35,860 nucleotides of DNA from Coralloluteibacterium stylophorae (GTDB lineage Bacteria; Pseudomonadota; Gammaproteobacteria; Xanthomonadales; Xanthomonadaceae). Position numbers and translations under genes: made by a program. The notes under the pieces were generated by a model, which made no database searches, was not told the DNA's origin, and was given only the letters and a program-made list of their open reading frames with translations. Positions 1 through 7,577 of this stretch are shown piece by piece. The stretch is taken from NCBI RefSeq assembly GCF_018122625.2, contig NZ_JAGQFT020000017.1, positions 1 to 35,860 of the forward strand, given 5' to 3'. How positions within the stretch are numbered: position 1 is the stretch's first letter; each line of letters begins with the position of its first letter.

Positions 1-2
1 GC

Positions 3-107
3 GCCAAGCAGATCATCTGCGCCGCCATGCGCAGGCTGCTGCGCATCGTCTACGGCGTGCTCAAGTCAGGTCAGCCATTCGATCCTGCAAGAGCCGTTGC
101 CAGGTAG
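3..107 (+). CDS. IS110-family transposase, C-terminal end only (cut by window edge)
   Basis: The open frame entering from the left edge encodes 34 residues ending in a TAG at 105-107. The peptide contains MRRLLRIVYGVLKSGQPFD. A short basic helix followed by a YGVLKSG..FDP tail is typical of the extreme C terminus of IS110/IS116/IS902 transposases, DEDD-type enzymes that move circular intermediates and often leave no clear terminal inverted repeats. Only the tail is visible, so completeness and activity cannot be judged. The stop lies 15 bp from the stop codon of the convergent radical SAM gene, so the element's right end must fall in or just beyond that gap. The family call rests on about 30 residues. 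Confidence 0.72.
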   Translation, partial: AKQIICAAMRRLLRIVYGVLKSGQPFDPARAVAR

Positions 108-122
108 GAGGCAAGACGGTAT

Positions 123-1226
123 CTACGGAAGGGACCGATCGCCCTGGAACAGTTCGCCCTGCGGCGAGGGCGGACGCGGCGGCACGAAGCGGCCGCAGTC
201 GAGTTCGGGCAGCCGCCCGAATCCGAGGCGCCGGCGGGCGATGCGGAAACGCTGTTCGAGAAGGTCCGCGAACGCGCCCTCGCCGCGCATGCGGCGACCG
301 AAGGTGGCGTCGTAGTCGCGGCCGCCGCGCATCTGCCGGACCAGGCTCATGACGTGGGCCGCGCGCTCGGGATGGTGCAGGTCCAGCCATTCGCGGAACA
401 ACGGCGCGACCTCGTGCGGCAGGCGCAGCAGCACGTAGCCCGCCGAGTGCGCGCCGGCCTGCCGCGCCTGCTCGAGGATCGCCTCGAGCTCGTGGTCGGT
501 GACCGCGGGGATCACCGGCGCCACGATCACCGATACCGGCACGCCCGCCTCGCCCAGGCGGCGGACCGTGCGCAGCCGCGCATGCGGTGCGGTGGCTCGC
601 GGCTCCAGGCTCGCCGCGGTGCGGTTGTCGAGCGTGGTGATCGACAGCGCGACCTGCACCAGGTTCTGCGCGGCCATGGGGGCGAGCAGGTCGAGGTCGC
701 GTTCGATCAATGCGCTCTTGGTGACGATGGACACCGGATGGCGGGTGTCGTGCAGCAGCTGCAGCAGGCCGCGGGTCAGGCGCAGTCGGCGCTCGGTCGG
801 CTGCCAACCGTCGGTGTTGATGCCCAGGGTGATCGGCGAACAGCGGTAGCCCGGCGCGGCGAGCTCCGCGCGCAGGCGCTCGACGGCGTTGGTCTTGGCC
901 CGGATCCGGGTCTCGAAGTCGAGGCCCGGTGAGAGGCCGAGGTAGCTGTGGGTCGGCCGCGCGAAGCAGTACACGCAGCCGTGCTCGCAGCCGCGGTACG
1001 GGTTCACCGACTGCTCGAACGGGATGTCCGGCGAGCGGTTGCGGCTGATGACGCTGCGGGCGGTCTCCTCGCTGACCTCGGTCCGCGGCTGCGGCGGCGC
1101 CTCCCCGTCTTCGCGGAACCAGCCGTCGTCGACGTGTTCCAGCGAGGTGAGTTCGAAGCGGCCCTCGCGGTTGGAGCCCGCGCCGCGGCCCTTGATGCGT
1201 TCGGGAGCGGGACGGGGTTCGCGCAT
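123..1226 (-). CDS. PA0069-family / SPL-like radical SAM protein
   Basis: A 367-residue protein with a radical SAM cluster motif CEHGCVYC (Cys80, Cys84, Cys87; CxxxCxxC), preceded by NPYRGC, as in the spore-photoproduct-lyase-like PA0069 family. It should bind a 4Fe-4S cluster and cleave S-adenosylmethionine in the cytoplasm; the substrate of this family is not established. I start at the ATG at 1226 (MREPRPAPERIKGRG), because the lysine/arginine-rich KGRGAGSN opening is usual for the family and the longer frame up to 1370 would overlap the divergent cardiolipin synthase gene. The C terminus reads QGELF followed by seven extra residues close to the IS110 end, so the natural stop may have been replaced by the insertion (inference). 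Confidence 0.85.
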   Translation of the reverse strand: MREPRPAPERIKGRGAGSNREGRFELTSLEHVDDGWFREDGEAPPQPRTEVSEETARSVISRNRSPDIPFEQSVNPYRGCEHGCVYCFARPTHSYLGLSPGLDFETRIRAKTNAVERLRAELAAPGYRCSPITLGINTDGWQPTERRLRLTRGLLQLLHDTRHPVSIVTKSALIERDLDLLAPMAAQNLVQVALSITTLDNRTAASLEPRATAPHARLRTVRRLGEAGVPVSVIVAPVIPAVTDHELEAILEQARQAGAHSAGYVLLRLPHEVAPLFREWLDLHHPERAAHVMSLVRQMRGGRDYDATFGRRMRGEGAFADLLEQRFRIARRRLGFGRLPELDCGRFVPPRPPSPQGELFQGDRSLP

Positions 1227-1296
1227 GACGCCGAGGCTAGCGCGGCGGCGTCTCATGCAGCGAGATCCCACGCCTTGCACACACGGCTGCGCCACA

Positions 1297-2715
1297 ATGC
1301 CGGGAATGCCCGAGTTCATCGCCCAGATCCCTTGGTTGCCGCTGGTGTCGATCGGTTGGGCGATCCACATCCTGCTGCTGTCGATCTGGATCGTGCTGCA
1401 GAAACGCGACCCGGTGGCGACGCTGAGCTGGATCCTCGGCCTGGCGCTGCTGCCGGTGCTCGGCTTCGTCGTGTTCTACCTGATCGGCCCGCAGCGCATC
1501 CGCAGGCACCGCCAGCGCCGCCTGCGCAGCCGACATGCGATCGAAAAGGGAATGCCGGGAGCGCATGCGCGCGACCACGGCATCGCACGGCTGGCGCAGG
1601 CCAGCGGCAGCTTTCCGCCGTCGACCTGCACCGGCGTCGAATTCCTGGTCGGCGGCGCGCGCACCTTCGACGTGCTGCTCGAGGCGATCGCCTCCGCCGA
1701 GCACCACGTGCATCTGGAGTACTACATCTTCGAGCCGGACGGCACCGGCACCATGGTCCGCGACGCGCTGATCGCCAAGGCGAGGGCGGGGGTGCGCGTG
1801 CGCCTGCTGCTCGACGGCATGGGCTCGGCCGGACTCGGGCGGCGCTTCCTCAAGCCGATGCGCGAGGCCGGGGTGCAGCTCGCCTGGTTCCATTCGCTGC
1901 GCCACGGCCGCATCCGCCGACGGCCGCGGATCAACATGCGCACGCACCGCAAGATCGCGGTGATCGACGGCTGCATCGGCTTCACCGGCGGCATCAACAT
2001 CTGCGACGAGGGCAACGAGCGCCGCAGTTCGGCGGCCTACCACGACCTGCACGTGCGCCTGCACGGCGAGGCGGTGCGCTGGCTGCAGCAGGCTTTCATG
2101 GAGGACTGGCACTACGCGACCCGCGAGGCGCTCAACGGCAAGCACTACTGGCCGGACCTCGAACAGGGACCGCACCATGCGCAGATCCTGCCCTCCGGTC
2201 CCGACGCGGAATGGGAACCGATCCACCGCATCCAGCTGGATGCCATCTCCCGGGCGCAGCGGCGGGTGTGGCTGGCGACGCCCTACTTCGTCCCCACCGA
2301 GGCGGCGCGCATGGCGCTGACCTCCGCCGGCCTGCGCGGGCTCGACGTGCGCGTGCTGGTGCCAAGCATGAGCGATTCGCGCCTGGTGACCTACTGCGCG
2401 CGCTCCTACTACGACGAGCTGCTGGCCGCGGGCGTGCGCATCTTCGAGTACGGGCCGCGCATGCTGCACACCAAGGCGCTGCTGGTCGACGATGACATCG
2501 CCTTCGTCGGCAGCGCCAACTTCGATGCGCGGAGCTTCAGGCTCAACTTCGAGCTGAGCGTGCTGTGGTGCGACGCCGACATCGCCTGCGGCCTGGAGCA
2601 GGTGATCGAGAAGGATCTGGATGCCGCCTGCGAACTGCCGCGGCAGCGCCCGCGGCAGGCCTTCGCCAGGCGCCTCGGCGAGGCCTGCGCGCGCCTGCTG
2701 TCGCCGCTGCTGTGA
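1297..2715 (+). CDS. cls: Cardiolipin synthase (phospholipase D family)
   Basis: The protein is 472 residues from the ATG at 1297; the ATG at 1306 (MPEFIAQIPW) is an equally possible start. Two hydrophobic segments near the N terminus (WLPLVSIGWAIHILLLSIWI and LSWILGLALLPVLGFVVFYL) anchor it in the inner membrane. Two HKD catalytic motifs follow: HRKIAVID (His217, Lys219, Asp224) and HTKALLVD (His391, Lys393, Asp398), the second continuing into GSANFDARSF. Length and order match bacterial ClsA-type cardiolipin synthases, which condense two phosphatidylglycerols to cardiolipin and glycerol. It is divergent from the radical SAM gene, with only about 70 bp between starts, and a small membrane-protein gene follows. 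Confidence 0.93.
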   Translation: MPGMPEFIAQIPWLPLVSIGWAIHILLLSIWIVLQKRDPVATLSWILGLALLPVLGFVVFYLIGPQRIRRHRQRRLRSRHAIEKGMPGAHARDHGIARLAQASGSFPPSTCTGVEFLVGGARTFDVLLEAIASAEHHVHLEYYIFEPDGTGTMVRDALIAKARAGVRVRLLLDGMGSAGLGRRFLKPMREAGVQLAWFHSLRHGRIRRRPRINMRTHRKIAVIDGCIGFTGGINICDEGNERRSSAAYHDLHVRLHGEAVRWLQQAFMEDWHYATREALNGKHYWPDLEQGPHHAQILPSGPDAEWEPIHRIQLDAISRAQRRVWLATPYFVPTEAARMALTSAGLRGLDVRVLVPSMSDSRLVTYCARSYYDELLAAGVRIFEYGPRMLHTKALLVDDDIAFVGSANFDARSFRLNFELSVLWCDADIACGLEQVIEKDLDAACELPRQRPRQAFARRLGEACARLLSPLL

Positions 2716-2738
2716 CCACGCAGGCCGCTCTCGCGGCG

Positions 2739-2744
2739 TAGACT
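2739..2744 (+). promoter_or_regulatory. Candidate -10 element TAGACT upstream of the small membrane-protein gene
   Basis: TAGACT followed by GC lies 27 bp upstream of the ATG at 2772. No good -35 hexamer sits 16-18 bp upstream. The same TA..CTGC pattern recurs before several other genes in this window. Confidence 0.35.
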
Positions 2745-2771
2745 GCCCGTCTCCCGCCGCGCGGACCGGAC

Positions 2772-3038
2772 ATGCCCTGGATCCTCCTGCTGCTGTCGCT
2801 CGCCAGCTTCGCGCTGGCCTTCGTCACCACCTCGGTCTGGCTCGCCTGGCTGGCGCTGCTGGCGGCGCTGGCGCTGGTCGTCGCCGGGGTGCTGGTCCTG
2901 GCCGACCGCCGGATCGCCGCGCGCAGCCGCGACGTCGGCACCATCCTCGACGCGGACCTGCTGCGCCGTTACCGCAGCGCCCAGGATGCACGCGGCGGCC
3001 GCGAGGATGCCTCCGGACGGAGCCGCACGGAGCCGTGA
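2772..3038 (+). CDS. Small two-helix membrane protein of unknown function
   Basis: An 88-residue protein with two closely spaced hydrophobic segments (residues about 2-20 and 24-44: LLLLSLASFALAF and WLALLAALALVVAGVLVLA), then a charged basic C-terminal tail of about 40 residues (ADRRIAARSRDVG, LLRRYRSAQDARGG). This gives a hairpin in the inner membrane with a cytoplasmic tail. No enzymatic motif is visible and I do not recognise a named family. It begins 56 bp after cls and ends 43 bp before the phosphopantetheinyl transferase. A -10-like element precedes it, and it is more likely real than a chance reading frame because the hydrophobic pattern is well formed. Function is unknown. Confidence 0.65.
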   Translation: MPWILLLLSLASFALAFVTTSVWLAWLALLAALALVVAGVLVLADRRIAARSRDVGTILDADLLRRYRSAQDARGGREDASGRSRTEP

Positions 3039-3081
3039 TCGGGGTCGCCGTCCGCCGGCCGCCGTCGCGGCGCACGATGCG

Positions 3082-3762
3082 ATGCTGATCCTGCCGCCCT
3101 TCGAGCCTGCGCTGTGGGAACGGCGCGCGGCCGGCCATGCGCCGGCGCTGGAGAACGGCGACATGCATCTGTGGTGGTGGGCGGAGGATGCGCAGCCGCC
3201 GCAGGCACGACGCGCACGGATCGACCGCCTGTTGCGCGCGACCCTCGCCGCCTACCTCGACGTGCCGGCGTCCGAGCTGGCGTTCGGTCGCGAGGACCGT
3301 GGACGGCCCTTCCTGCGACACGCCGACGCGCCCGACTTCAACCTCACCGACACCCGCGGCGGCACCCTGGTGGCGGTGTGCCGGGGCGGGCGGGTCGGGG
3401 TCGACATCGAGCGCCACGACCGCCGGCTGCCGATGCGAGCGCTGGCGCGGCGCTGGTTCGCCCCGTCCGAGGCGGACGCGCTCGACGCCCTGCCGGAGGA
3501 CGAAGCCCGGCTCGCCTTCCTGTGCCTGTGGACGGCCAAGGAAGCGTCGTGCAAGGCCACCGGGACCGGCATCTTCGACCAGCGGCTGCAGGCGTGGCAG
3601 TTCGATCCGGGGTCGGTCCGGCCGCTGCCACGTGCGCTGCCGCCGGAGGCGGGGGCGGCGGCGGAGTGGAGGTTCCTGCGGGTCGCGCCGAGCCCGGCGC
3701 ACACCGTGGTGGTCGCCTGCCGCGGGGCCGTGGCGCGGACGGCATATATCGCCGTCGGCTGA
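3082..3762 (+). CDS. 4'-phosphopantetheinyl transferase (Sfp/AcpT superfamily)
   Basis: The protein is 226 residues from the ATG at 3082 (MLILPPFEPALW). Family signatures are present in order: FGREDRGRPFL (substrate-domain GR.GRP motif), NLTDTRGG, the magnesium-binding GVDIER motif, and WTAKEASCKATG, matching the (W/F)xxKEA catalytic motif. The family moves the phosphopantetheine arm of coenzyme A to a serine of acyl, aryl or peptidyl carrier proteins. No carrier protein, NRPS or PKS gene lies in the window, so the partner is elsewhere. The longer open frame from 2986 would overlap the preceding gene and lacks family-like N-terminal sequence. It precedes the sigma-factor operon by 38 bp without evident functional connection. 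Confidence 0.9.
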   Translation: MLILPPFEPALWERRAAGHAPALENGDMHLWWWAEDAQPPQARRARIDRLLRATLAAYLDVPASELAFGREDRGRPFLRHADAPDFNLTDTRGGTLVAVCRGGRVGVDIERHDRRLPMRALARRWFAPSEADALDALPEDEARLAFLCLWTAKEASCKATGTGIFDQRLQAWQFDPGSVRPLPRALPPEAGAAAEWRFLRVAPSPAHTVVVACRGAVARTAYIAVG

Positions 3763-3800
3763 CTGCGACGCTTCCGCGCGCTGCGACGTACCGGCTGGCG

Positions 3801-4349
3801 ATGAAGGACACCGACGGCGCGCTCGACGAGGCGGCACTGCTCCGCCGCGCGCGGCGTGGAGACGCACAGGCGTTCGGCATGCTGTACCGGCTGCACGCGC
3901 GCCCGATCTACGCGCTGGCGCTGCGGCTGACCGGCCAGGCCGCCGCCGCCGAGGACGTCGTGCAGGAGACGTTCCTGAAGGCGATGCAGGCGATGTCCGG
4001 CTTCCGCGAGGGTGCGCCGATGCGTCCCTGGCTGAAGCGGATGGCCGCGAACGCCGCCATCGACCGGCTTCGCGCCGAGCGCCGCCTGCGCCCTCTGGAG
4101 GACGTCTTCGCGGAGACGCAGGACGCGGCGGAGGCGGCGCCGAGCGCGGTGGCGGAAGCGCTGGGCCTGCTGGCGCGGCTGGATCCGGAGGCCCGCGCCC
4201 TGGTCTGGCTGCAGCAGATGGAGGGATGGACGCACGCGGAACTGGCGCAGCGCTTCGGGCGCAGCGAGAGCTGGTCGAAATCGATCCTGTCGCGGGCGCT
4301 GCAGCGCCTGCGCAGCGAGCTCGACGAGGAGGACGACAGGCATGCATGA
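3801..4349 (+). CDS. ECF-type RNA polymerase sigma factor
   Basis: A 182-residue protein with a sigma-70 region 2 (about residues 12-90: AFGMLYRLHARPIYALALRL, EDVVQETFLKAM, then PWLKRMAANAAIDRLRAERR) and a region 4 helix-turn-helix (about 120-175: GWTHAELAQRFGRSESWSKS, then ILSRALQRLRSEL). It lacks regions 1 and 3, as ECF sigma factors do. The start is the ATG at 3801. The stop overlaps the next gene by 8 bp, and that gene encodes a one-TM protein in the usual anti-sigma position. TATATC at 3745-3750 could be a -10 element for the operon, but no convincing -35 accompanies it. The signal sensed and the regulon cannot be read from the sequence. Confidence 0.9.
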   Translation: MKDTDGALDEAALLRRARRGDAQAFGMLYRLHARPIYALALRLTGQAAAAEDVVQETFLKAMQAMSGFREGAPMRPWLKRMAANAAIDRLRAERRLRPLEDVFAETQDAAEAAPSAVAEALGLLARLDPEARALVWLQQMEGWTHAELAQRFGRSESWSKSILSRALQRLRSELDEEDDRHA

Positions 4350-4776
4350 CGACATCGACCCCGGCATCCGGCGCTATCTGGCCGGCTTGCCCGACCCCCA
4401 GGCACCGGAGCGGCTCGCGGGCCGCATCCTTGCCGTACGAGGCGCCCGCCGGCGCCGGCGTGCGCTCGGCGCGGCCCTGGCCACGGCGGCCTGCATGGTG
4501 ACGGCAATCGCCCTGCTCCTGCCACGGTCGGACGTCGGCCACGAGCGGCAGCTCGCAGGCCGGCCGGTCGTTTCCTCGCCACCCGCGGCGCGCCTGGCCC
4601 AGGAGCGCGCCGCCGCGGCGGAGGTCAGGGCGATCGACCGTGCGCTGCAGGCCGCCTATGCCCGCGGCGCCCACGAGGATGAGCTGGCGGGCCTGTGGGA
4701 GGCCCGCGCCGTGCAGCTCGAGCTGTTGGCGGCTGCTGGCGACCAGCACCGTGCGCCCCGTCCGTTGCGCATCTAG
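4342..4776 (+). CDS. Putative single-pass membrane anti-sigma factor
   Basis: A 144-residue protein with a short charged N-terminal domain (about 37 residues, DDIDPGIRRYLAGLPDPQAP), an arginine cluster (ARRRRR), one hydrophobic helix (about residues 41-61) and a periplasmic alanine/glutamate-rich helical tail. The topology (basic residues inside, tail outside) and the 8-bp overlap with the ECF sigma gene are the typical arrangement of a cognate membrane anti-sigma. No zinc-binding HxxxCxxC ZAS motif is present, so the call rests on topology and context. A GAGGAGG tract at about 4325-4332 provides a good ribosome-binding site inside the sigma gene, so the two are probably translationally coupled. 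A PDZ protein follows after 11 bp. Confidence 0.65.
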   Translation: MHDDIDPGIRRYLAGLPDPQAPERLAGRILAVRGARRRRRALGAALATAACMVTAIALLLPRSDVGHERQLAGRPVVSSPPAARLAQERAAAAEVRAIDRALQAAYARGAHEDELAGLWEARAVQLELLAAAGDQHRAPRPLRI

Positions 4777-4787
4777 GACCCCTGCCG

Positions 4788-5669
4788 ATGACACGCGTTC
4801 CCCTTCTGCTCTGTGCACTCCTTGCCACCGGCGCCGCCACGGCGGCACCGCCCCCCGTGGCCGAGGCGGTCGATGCGATGCTGCTGTCGCTGGCCGATCG
4901 CGGGGCGCTCCCCGACACCGCGGGCGCAGCGGTCGTCATCGAGCGACCGGCGCAGACCCGCTACGAACTGGGCGCGGTGGTCGACCTGCAGCCGTCATCC
5001 GATCCCGGGCTGCGGGTGCTCGCCGTCACTCCCGGGGCCGCGGCGGATCGGCTCGGGCTGCGCAGCGGCGACCGCCTTCTCGGCGTCAACGGCAGCGACC
5101 TCGGTGGCGCCGACGAGGATGCGCTGGCGTCGGCCGTCGCCGCCGGCGAGGGCGAGCTGACGCTGCGCATCGCTCGCGGGGGACGAACGCTGGAGCTGGC
5201 AGGCCGCAGCGATGTGCACGAGCTTCCGGCCTACCGCCTGACCCTGACCCCGGCGCTCGAGCAGAAGCATGAGGCGGAGGCATCGCGGACGGCCGCGGGC
5301 GACGCCGACAGCAGGTGCGCGCGCGTCAGCGTCTTCGACGTCGGGCCGCGGTCGCAGCAGCTGTATCGCGCAGTCCTGATCGCGGTCGACGGGCGCCTGC
5401 CGGGCCCGTCGAACGCCACCAGTTTCCGGATCGAACCGGGCCGGCATACGCTGACGGTGGCCGAGGCCATCGATGCCGACCGCTTCTCCAGCCTCGCCCG
5501 ATCCCTGCGCGGACGGCGCTCGCGGTACAAGGAGCTCCAACTCGACGCACGGGCGGGAGTGACCTACCGCCTGGCCGCCCGCCTGGTCACCGAGAACCGG
5601 GAGAGGATCCTGGCCAACACCTACTGGGAGCCGGTTCTCTGGAGCTCGACCGACGAGCGCTGCCGGTGA
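4788..5669 (+). CDS. Secreted PDZ-domain protein, third gene of the sigma-factor operon
   Basis: A 293-residue protein with a Sec signal peptide (residues 1-19 or 20, [19 protein letters not shown]) followed by a PDZ-like domain at about 61-140, with the loop and turn pattern [23 protein letters not shown]. The C-terminal half (about 165-293) has a beta-rich pattern including [16 protein letters not shown] and [10 protein letters not shown], which resembles periplasmic sensor or polymer-binding folds but matches no family I can name. No protease catalytic triad is visible, so it is probably a binding protein and not a peptidase. It starts 11 bp after the anti-sigma candidate, which suggests it takes part in periplasmic sensing or is a target of the operon's own sigma factor (inference). 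Confidence 0.75.
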   Translation: MTRVPLLLCALLATGAATAAPPPVAEAVDAMLLSLADRGALPDTAGAAVVIERPAQTRYELGAVVDLQPSSDPGLRVLAVTPGAAADRLGLRSGDRLLGVNGSDLGGADEDALASAVAAGEGELTLRIARGGRTLELAGRSDVHELPAYRLTLTPALEQKHEAEASRTAAGDADSRCARVSVFDVGPRSQQLYRAVLIAVDGRLPGPSNATSFRIEPGRHTLTVAEAIDADRFSSLARSLRGRRSRYKELQLDARAGVTYRLAARLVTENRERILANTYWEPVLWSSTDERCR

Positions 5670-5706
5670 GGTGTTCCTGCGGCGGTCGCTGGCATACGCT
5701 GCGCGG

Positions 5707-6471
5707 ATGACCCAACTCAGCGTCAACGTCAACAAGATCGCGGTCCTGCGCAATTCGCGGGGCGGTTCCACGCCGGACGTGGTGGTGACGGCGCTCGCGG
5801 CGGTGGATGCGGGCTGCCACGGCATTACCGTGCACCCCCGGCCGGACCAGCGCCACATCCGCCGCGACGATGTCCTCGCGCTCGCCGAACGCATCCGCGG
5901 GCGGGTGGAATTCAACATCGAAGGCAATCCGTTCGCGCCGCCGCGCGCGGGTTACCCCGGTTTCGTCGAACTCTGCGCCGCTGCGCGGCCGCAGCAGGCG
6001 ACGCTGGTCCCCGACAGCGACGGCCAGCTCACCTCGGACCACGGCTTCGATCTCGTCCGCGACGCCGCACGACTGCGCCCCCTGGTGGCCGAGTTGAAGA
6101 CGCTGGGTTGCCGCGTCTCGCTGTTCGTGGACGCCGGCGCTCCCGGCCTCGAACGGGCCGTCGAGGTCGGTGCCGACCGCATCGAGCTCTATACCGGCCC
6201 CTATGCCGAGGCCTGGGCACGCGGCGACGCGGCCGCGAGCCTGGCGCTCTTCGCCGGGACCGCATCCCGCGCCCACGCGCTGGGTCTCGGCGTCAATGCC
6301 GGCCACGACCTCGACCAGGACAACCTCGCCGCCTTCCTGCGCGCCGTGCGTCCGGTCGAGGAGGTCTCGATCGGCCACGCGCTGATCTCGGAGGCCATCC
6401 ACGCCGGTCTGGCGCCGACGGTGACGGCTTACCTGGAGATCCTTCGGCAGGCCGCCGAAGCTCCGCACTAG
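5707..6471 (+). CDS. pdxJ: Pyridoxine 5'-phosphate synthase
   Basis: The protein is 254 residues from [20 protein letters not shown]. Family segments are clear: the N-terminal [17 protein letters not shown], the [10 protein letters not shown] phosphate/substrate-binding run, [32 protein letters not shown] and the C-terminal [13 protein letters not shown]. PdxJ condenses 3-amino-2-oxopropyl phosphate with deoxyxylulose 5-phosphate to give pyridoxine 5'-phosphate, the last ring-forming step of the DXP-dependent vitamin B6 route, in the cytoplasm. Its length matches the family. TACGCT at 5695-5700 lies only 6 bp before the ATG, so if it is a -10 the transcript would be nearly leaderless. It is convergent with the exbD gene. 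Confidence 0.97.
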   Translation: MTQLSVNVNKIAVLRNSRGGSTPDVVVTALAAVDAGCHGITVHPRPDQRHIRRDDVLALAERIRGRVEFNIEGNPFAPPRAGYPGFVELCAAARPQQATLVPDSDGQLTSDHGFDLVRDAARLRPLVAELKTLGCRVSLFVDAGAPGLERAVEVGADRIELYTGPYAEAWARGDAAASLALFAGTASRAHALGLGVNAGHDLDQDNLAAFLRAVRPVEEVSIGHALISEAIHAGLAPTVTAYLEILRQAAEAPH

Positions 6472-6503
6472 GCGGGGAAACAGCAAGCGCCGCCTTCCCC
6501 GCC
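6471..6503 (+). terminator. Hairpin after pdxJ, possible terminator
   Basis: GGCGGGGAA (6471-6479) pairs perfectly with TTCCCCGCC (6495-6503) over a 15-nt loop, starting at the last base of the pdxJ stop codon. No T tract follows, so it may be a weak terminator or 3'-end stabilising hairpin. Confidence 0.45.
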
Positions 6504-6627
6504 GGATGCCGGAGCAGGCCGACCACGACAGTGCGGGCAGCGCCGATGACCGTGCCCGCCGATCGGGCTTACTACGGTCGTAGGCCGCGCCTCTCGGCCG
6601 TGCGTGCCAGTCCGACCGCTCCCGGGC

Positions 6628-6654
6628 AAAAAAAAGCCGCCCCGGAGGGCGGCT
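6628..6654 (-). terminator. Rho-independent terminator of the tonB-exbB-exbD-exbD operon
   Basis: Read on the minus strand, a 7-bp stem (AGCCGCC / GGCGGCT, 6635-6641 with 6648-6654) with a 6-nt loop is followed by eight T residues (the A run at 6628-6635). It lies 26 bp downstream of the last exbD. Confidence 0.9.
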
Positions 6655-6679
6655 CGATCTGCTGCGACCGCGAACGGAC

Positions 6680-7120
6680 CTACATGTTGTCCCGGAACGC
6701 GATCTTCTCCATGCCGATGTTCTTCGCCGAGGACAGCACCACCGTCAGCGTCTCGTAGTCCGCTTCGGGATTGACCTCGAGCTCCAGCGTCGGCTGGTCG
6801 GCCGGCTCGACGGTCTGGCCATCCTGCATCGCAGCCGGAACCAGGGTCAGCAGGTTGTTCTGCACCTGGTTGGTCGCGACCGGATTGTTGTTGAGGTAGA
6901 CCTGGCCCGCGCCATCGATCCGGACCGAGATCGGCGGCGGCGGATCCTCCGCGGGAGGCGGCGGATTGACCGACTTCTGCGGCAGGTCGATCGGAATCTT
7001 CATGGTCATCGCGGGCGCGGTGACGATGAAGATGATGAGCAGCACCAGCAGCACGTCGATCAACGGCGTCACGTTGATCTCGGCCATCGAGGCGCCACCG
7101 CCACCAGAACTGAAAGCCAT
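6680..7120 (-). CDS. exbD: ExbD-type biopolymer transport protein, second copy
   Basis: A 146-residue protein with a short cytoplasmic N terminus, one transmembrane helix (about 18-37, TPLIDVLLVLLIIFIVTAPA) holding the conserved Asp22 of the ExbD/TolR proton path, and a periplasmic domain. A proline-rich stretch (VNPPPPAEDPPPP) follows the helix and is not in the neighbouring paralogue; the C-terminal part (LEVNPEADYETLTVVLSSAKNI) has the usual ExbD beta-alpha pattern. With ExbB it forms the proton-driven motor that energises TonB. It starts 14 bp after the first exbD with a GAGGA ribosome-binding site and is followed by a strong terminator. Confidence 0.93.
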   Translation of the reverse strand: MAFSSGGGGASMAEINVTPLIDVLLVLLIIFIVTAPAMTMKIPIDLPQKSVNPPPPAEDPPPPISVRIDGAGQVYLNNNPVATNQVQNNLLTLVPAAMQDGQTVEPADQPTLELEVNPEADYETLTVVLSSAKNIGMEKIAFRDNM

Positions 7121-7134
7121 GGATGGGTCCTCGC

Positions 7135-7545
7135 TTATTTCTCGGGAGAGGCGACGAAGCCGACCGTCCGGATTCCCTGCAGGCGCACCGTCGTGATCAC
7201 GTCGGAGATGATGCGGTAGCGGGTCGTGCGGTCGGCGCGGATGTCGACCGGCGGCTGCGGCGTGAGCTGCGCCGCCGTCGACAGCCGGCTCTCCAGGAGC
7301 TCGGGCGTCACCGGTTCGTCGTTGTAGAAGACGTCGCCGTTCTCCTTGATGGCGATGGTGATCGGCCGGGCGGGATCGTCGGTCTTGGTGGTGACGACAG
7401 CCTCCGGCAGCTCCACCTTCACCTTCTGGGACATCAGTGGTGCGGTGATCATGAAGATGATCAGGAGCACCAGCATCACGTCGACGAGCGGCGTGACGTT
7501 GATGTTGGCCATCGTCGTGTTGCCGCTGTTGGAGCTGAAAGCCAT
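7135..7545 (-). CDS. exbD: ExbD-type biopolymer transport protein, first copy
   Basis: A 136-residue protein with the same opening as the second copy (MAFSS....MANINVTPLVDV), a single transmembrane helix with conserved Asp22, and a canonical periplasmic ExbD domain (ITIAIKENGDVFYNDEPV, VDIRADRTTRYRIISDVI). It is the closer match to classical ExbD. It begins 32 bp after exbB with AGGAGA upstream. Two exbD genes in series after one exbB is the arrangement known in Xanthomonas, where one copy is needed for only some transport functions. Which copy does what here cannot be told from sequence. Confidence 0.95.
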   Translation of the reverse strand: MAFSSNSGNTTMANINVTPLVDVMLVLLIIFMITAPLMSQKVKVELPEAVVTTKTDDPARPITIAIKENGDVFYNDEPVTPELLESRLSTAAQLTPQPPVDIRADRTTRYRIISDVITTVRLQGIRTVGFVASPEK

Positions 7546-7577
7546 CGGCGATCTCCTACGGGTTCAGGCGTCCGGAC

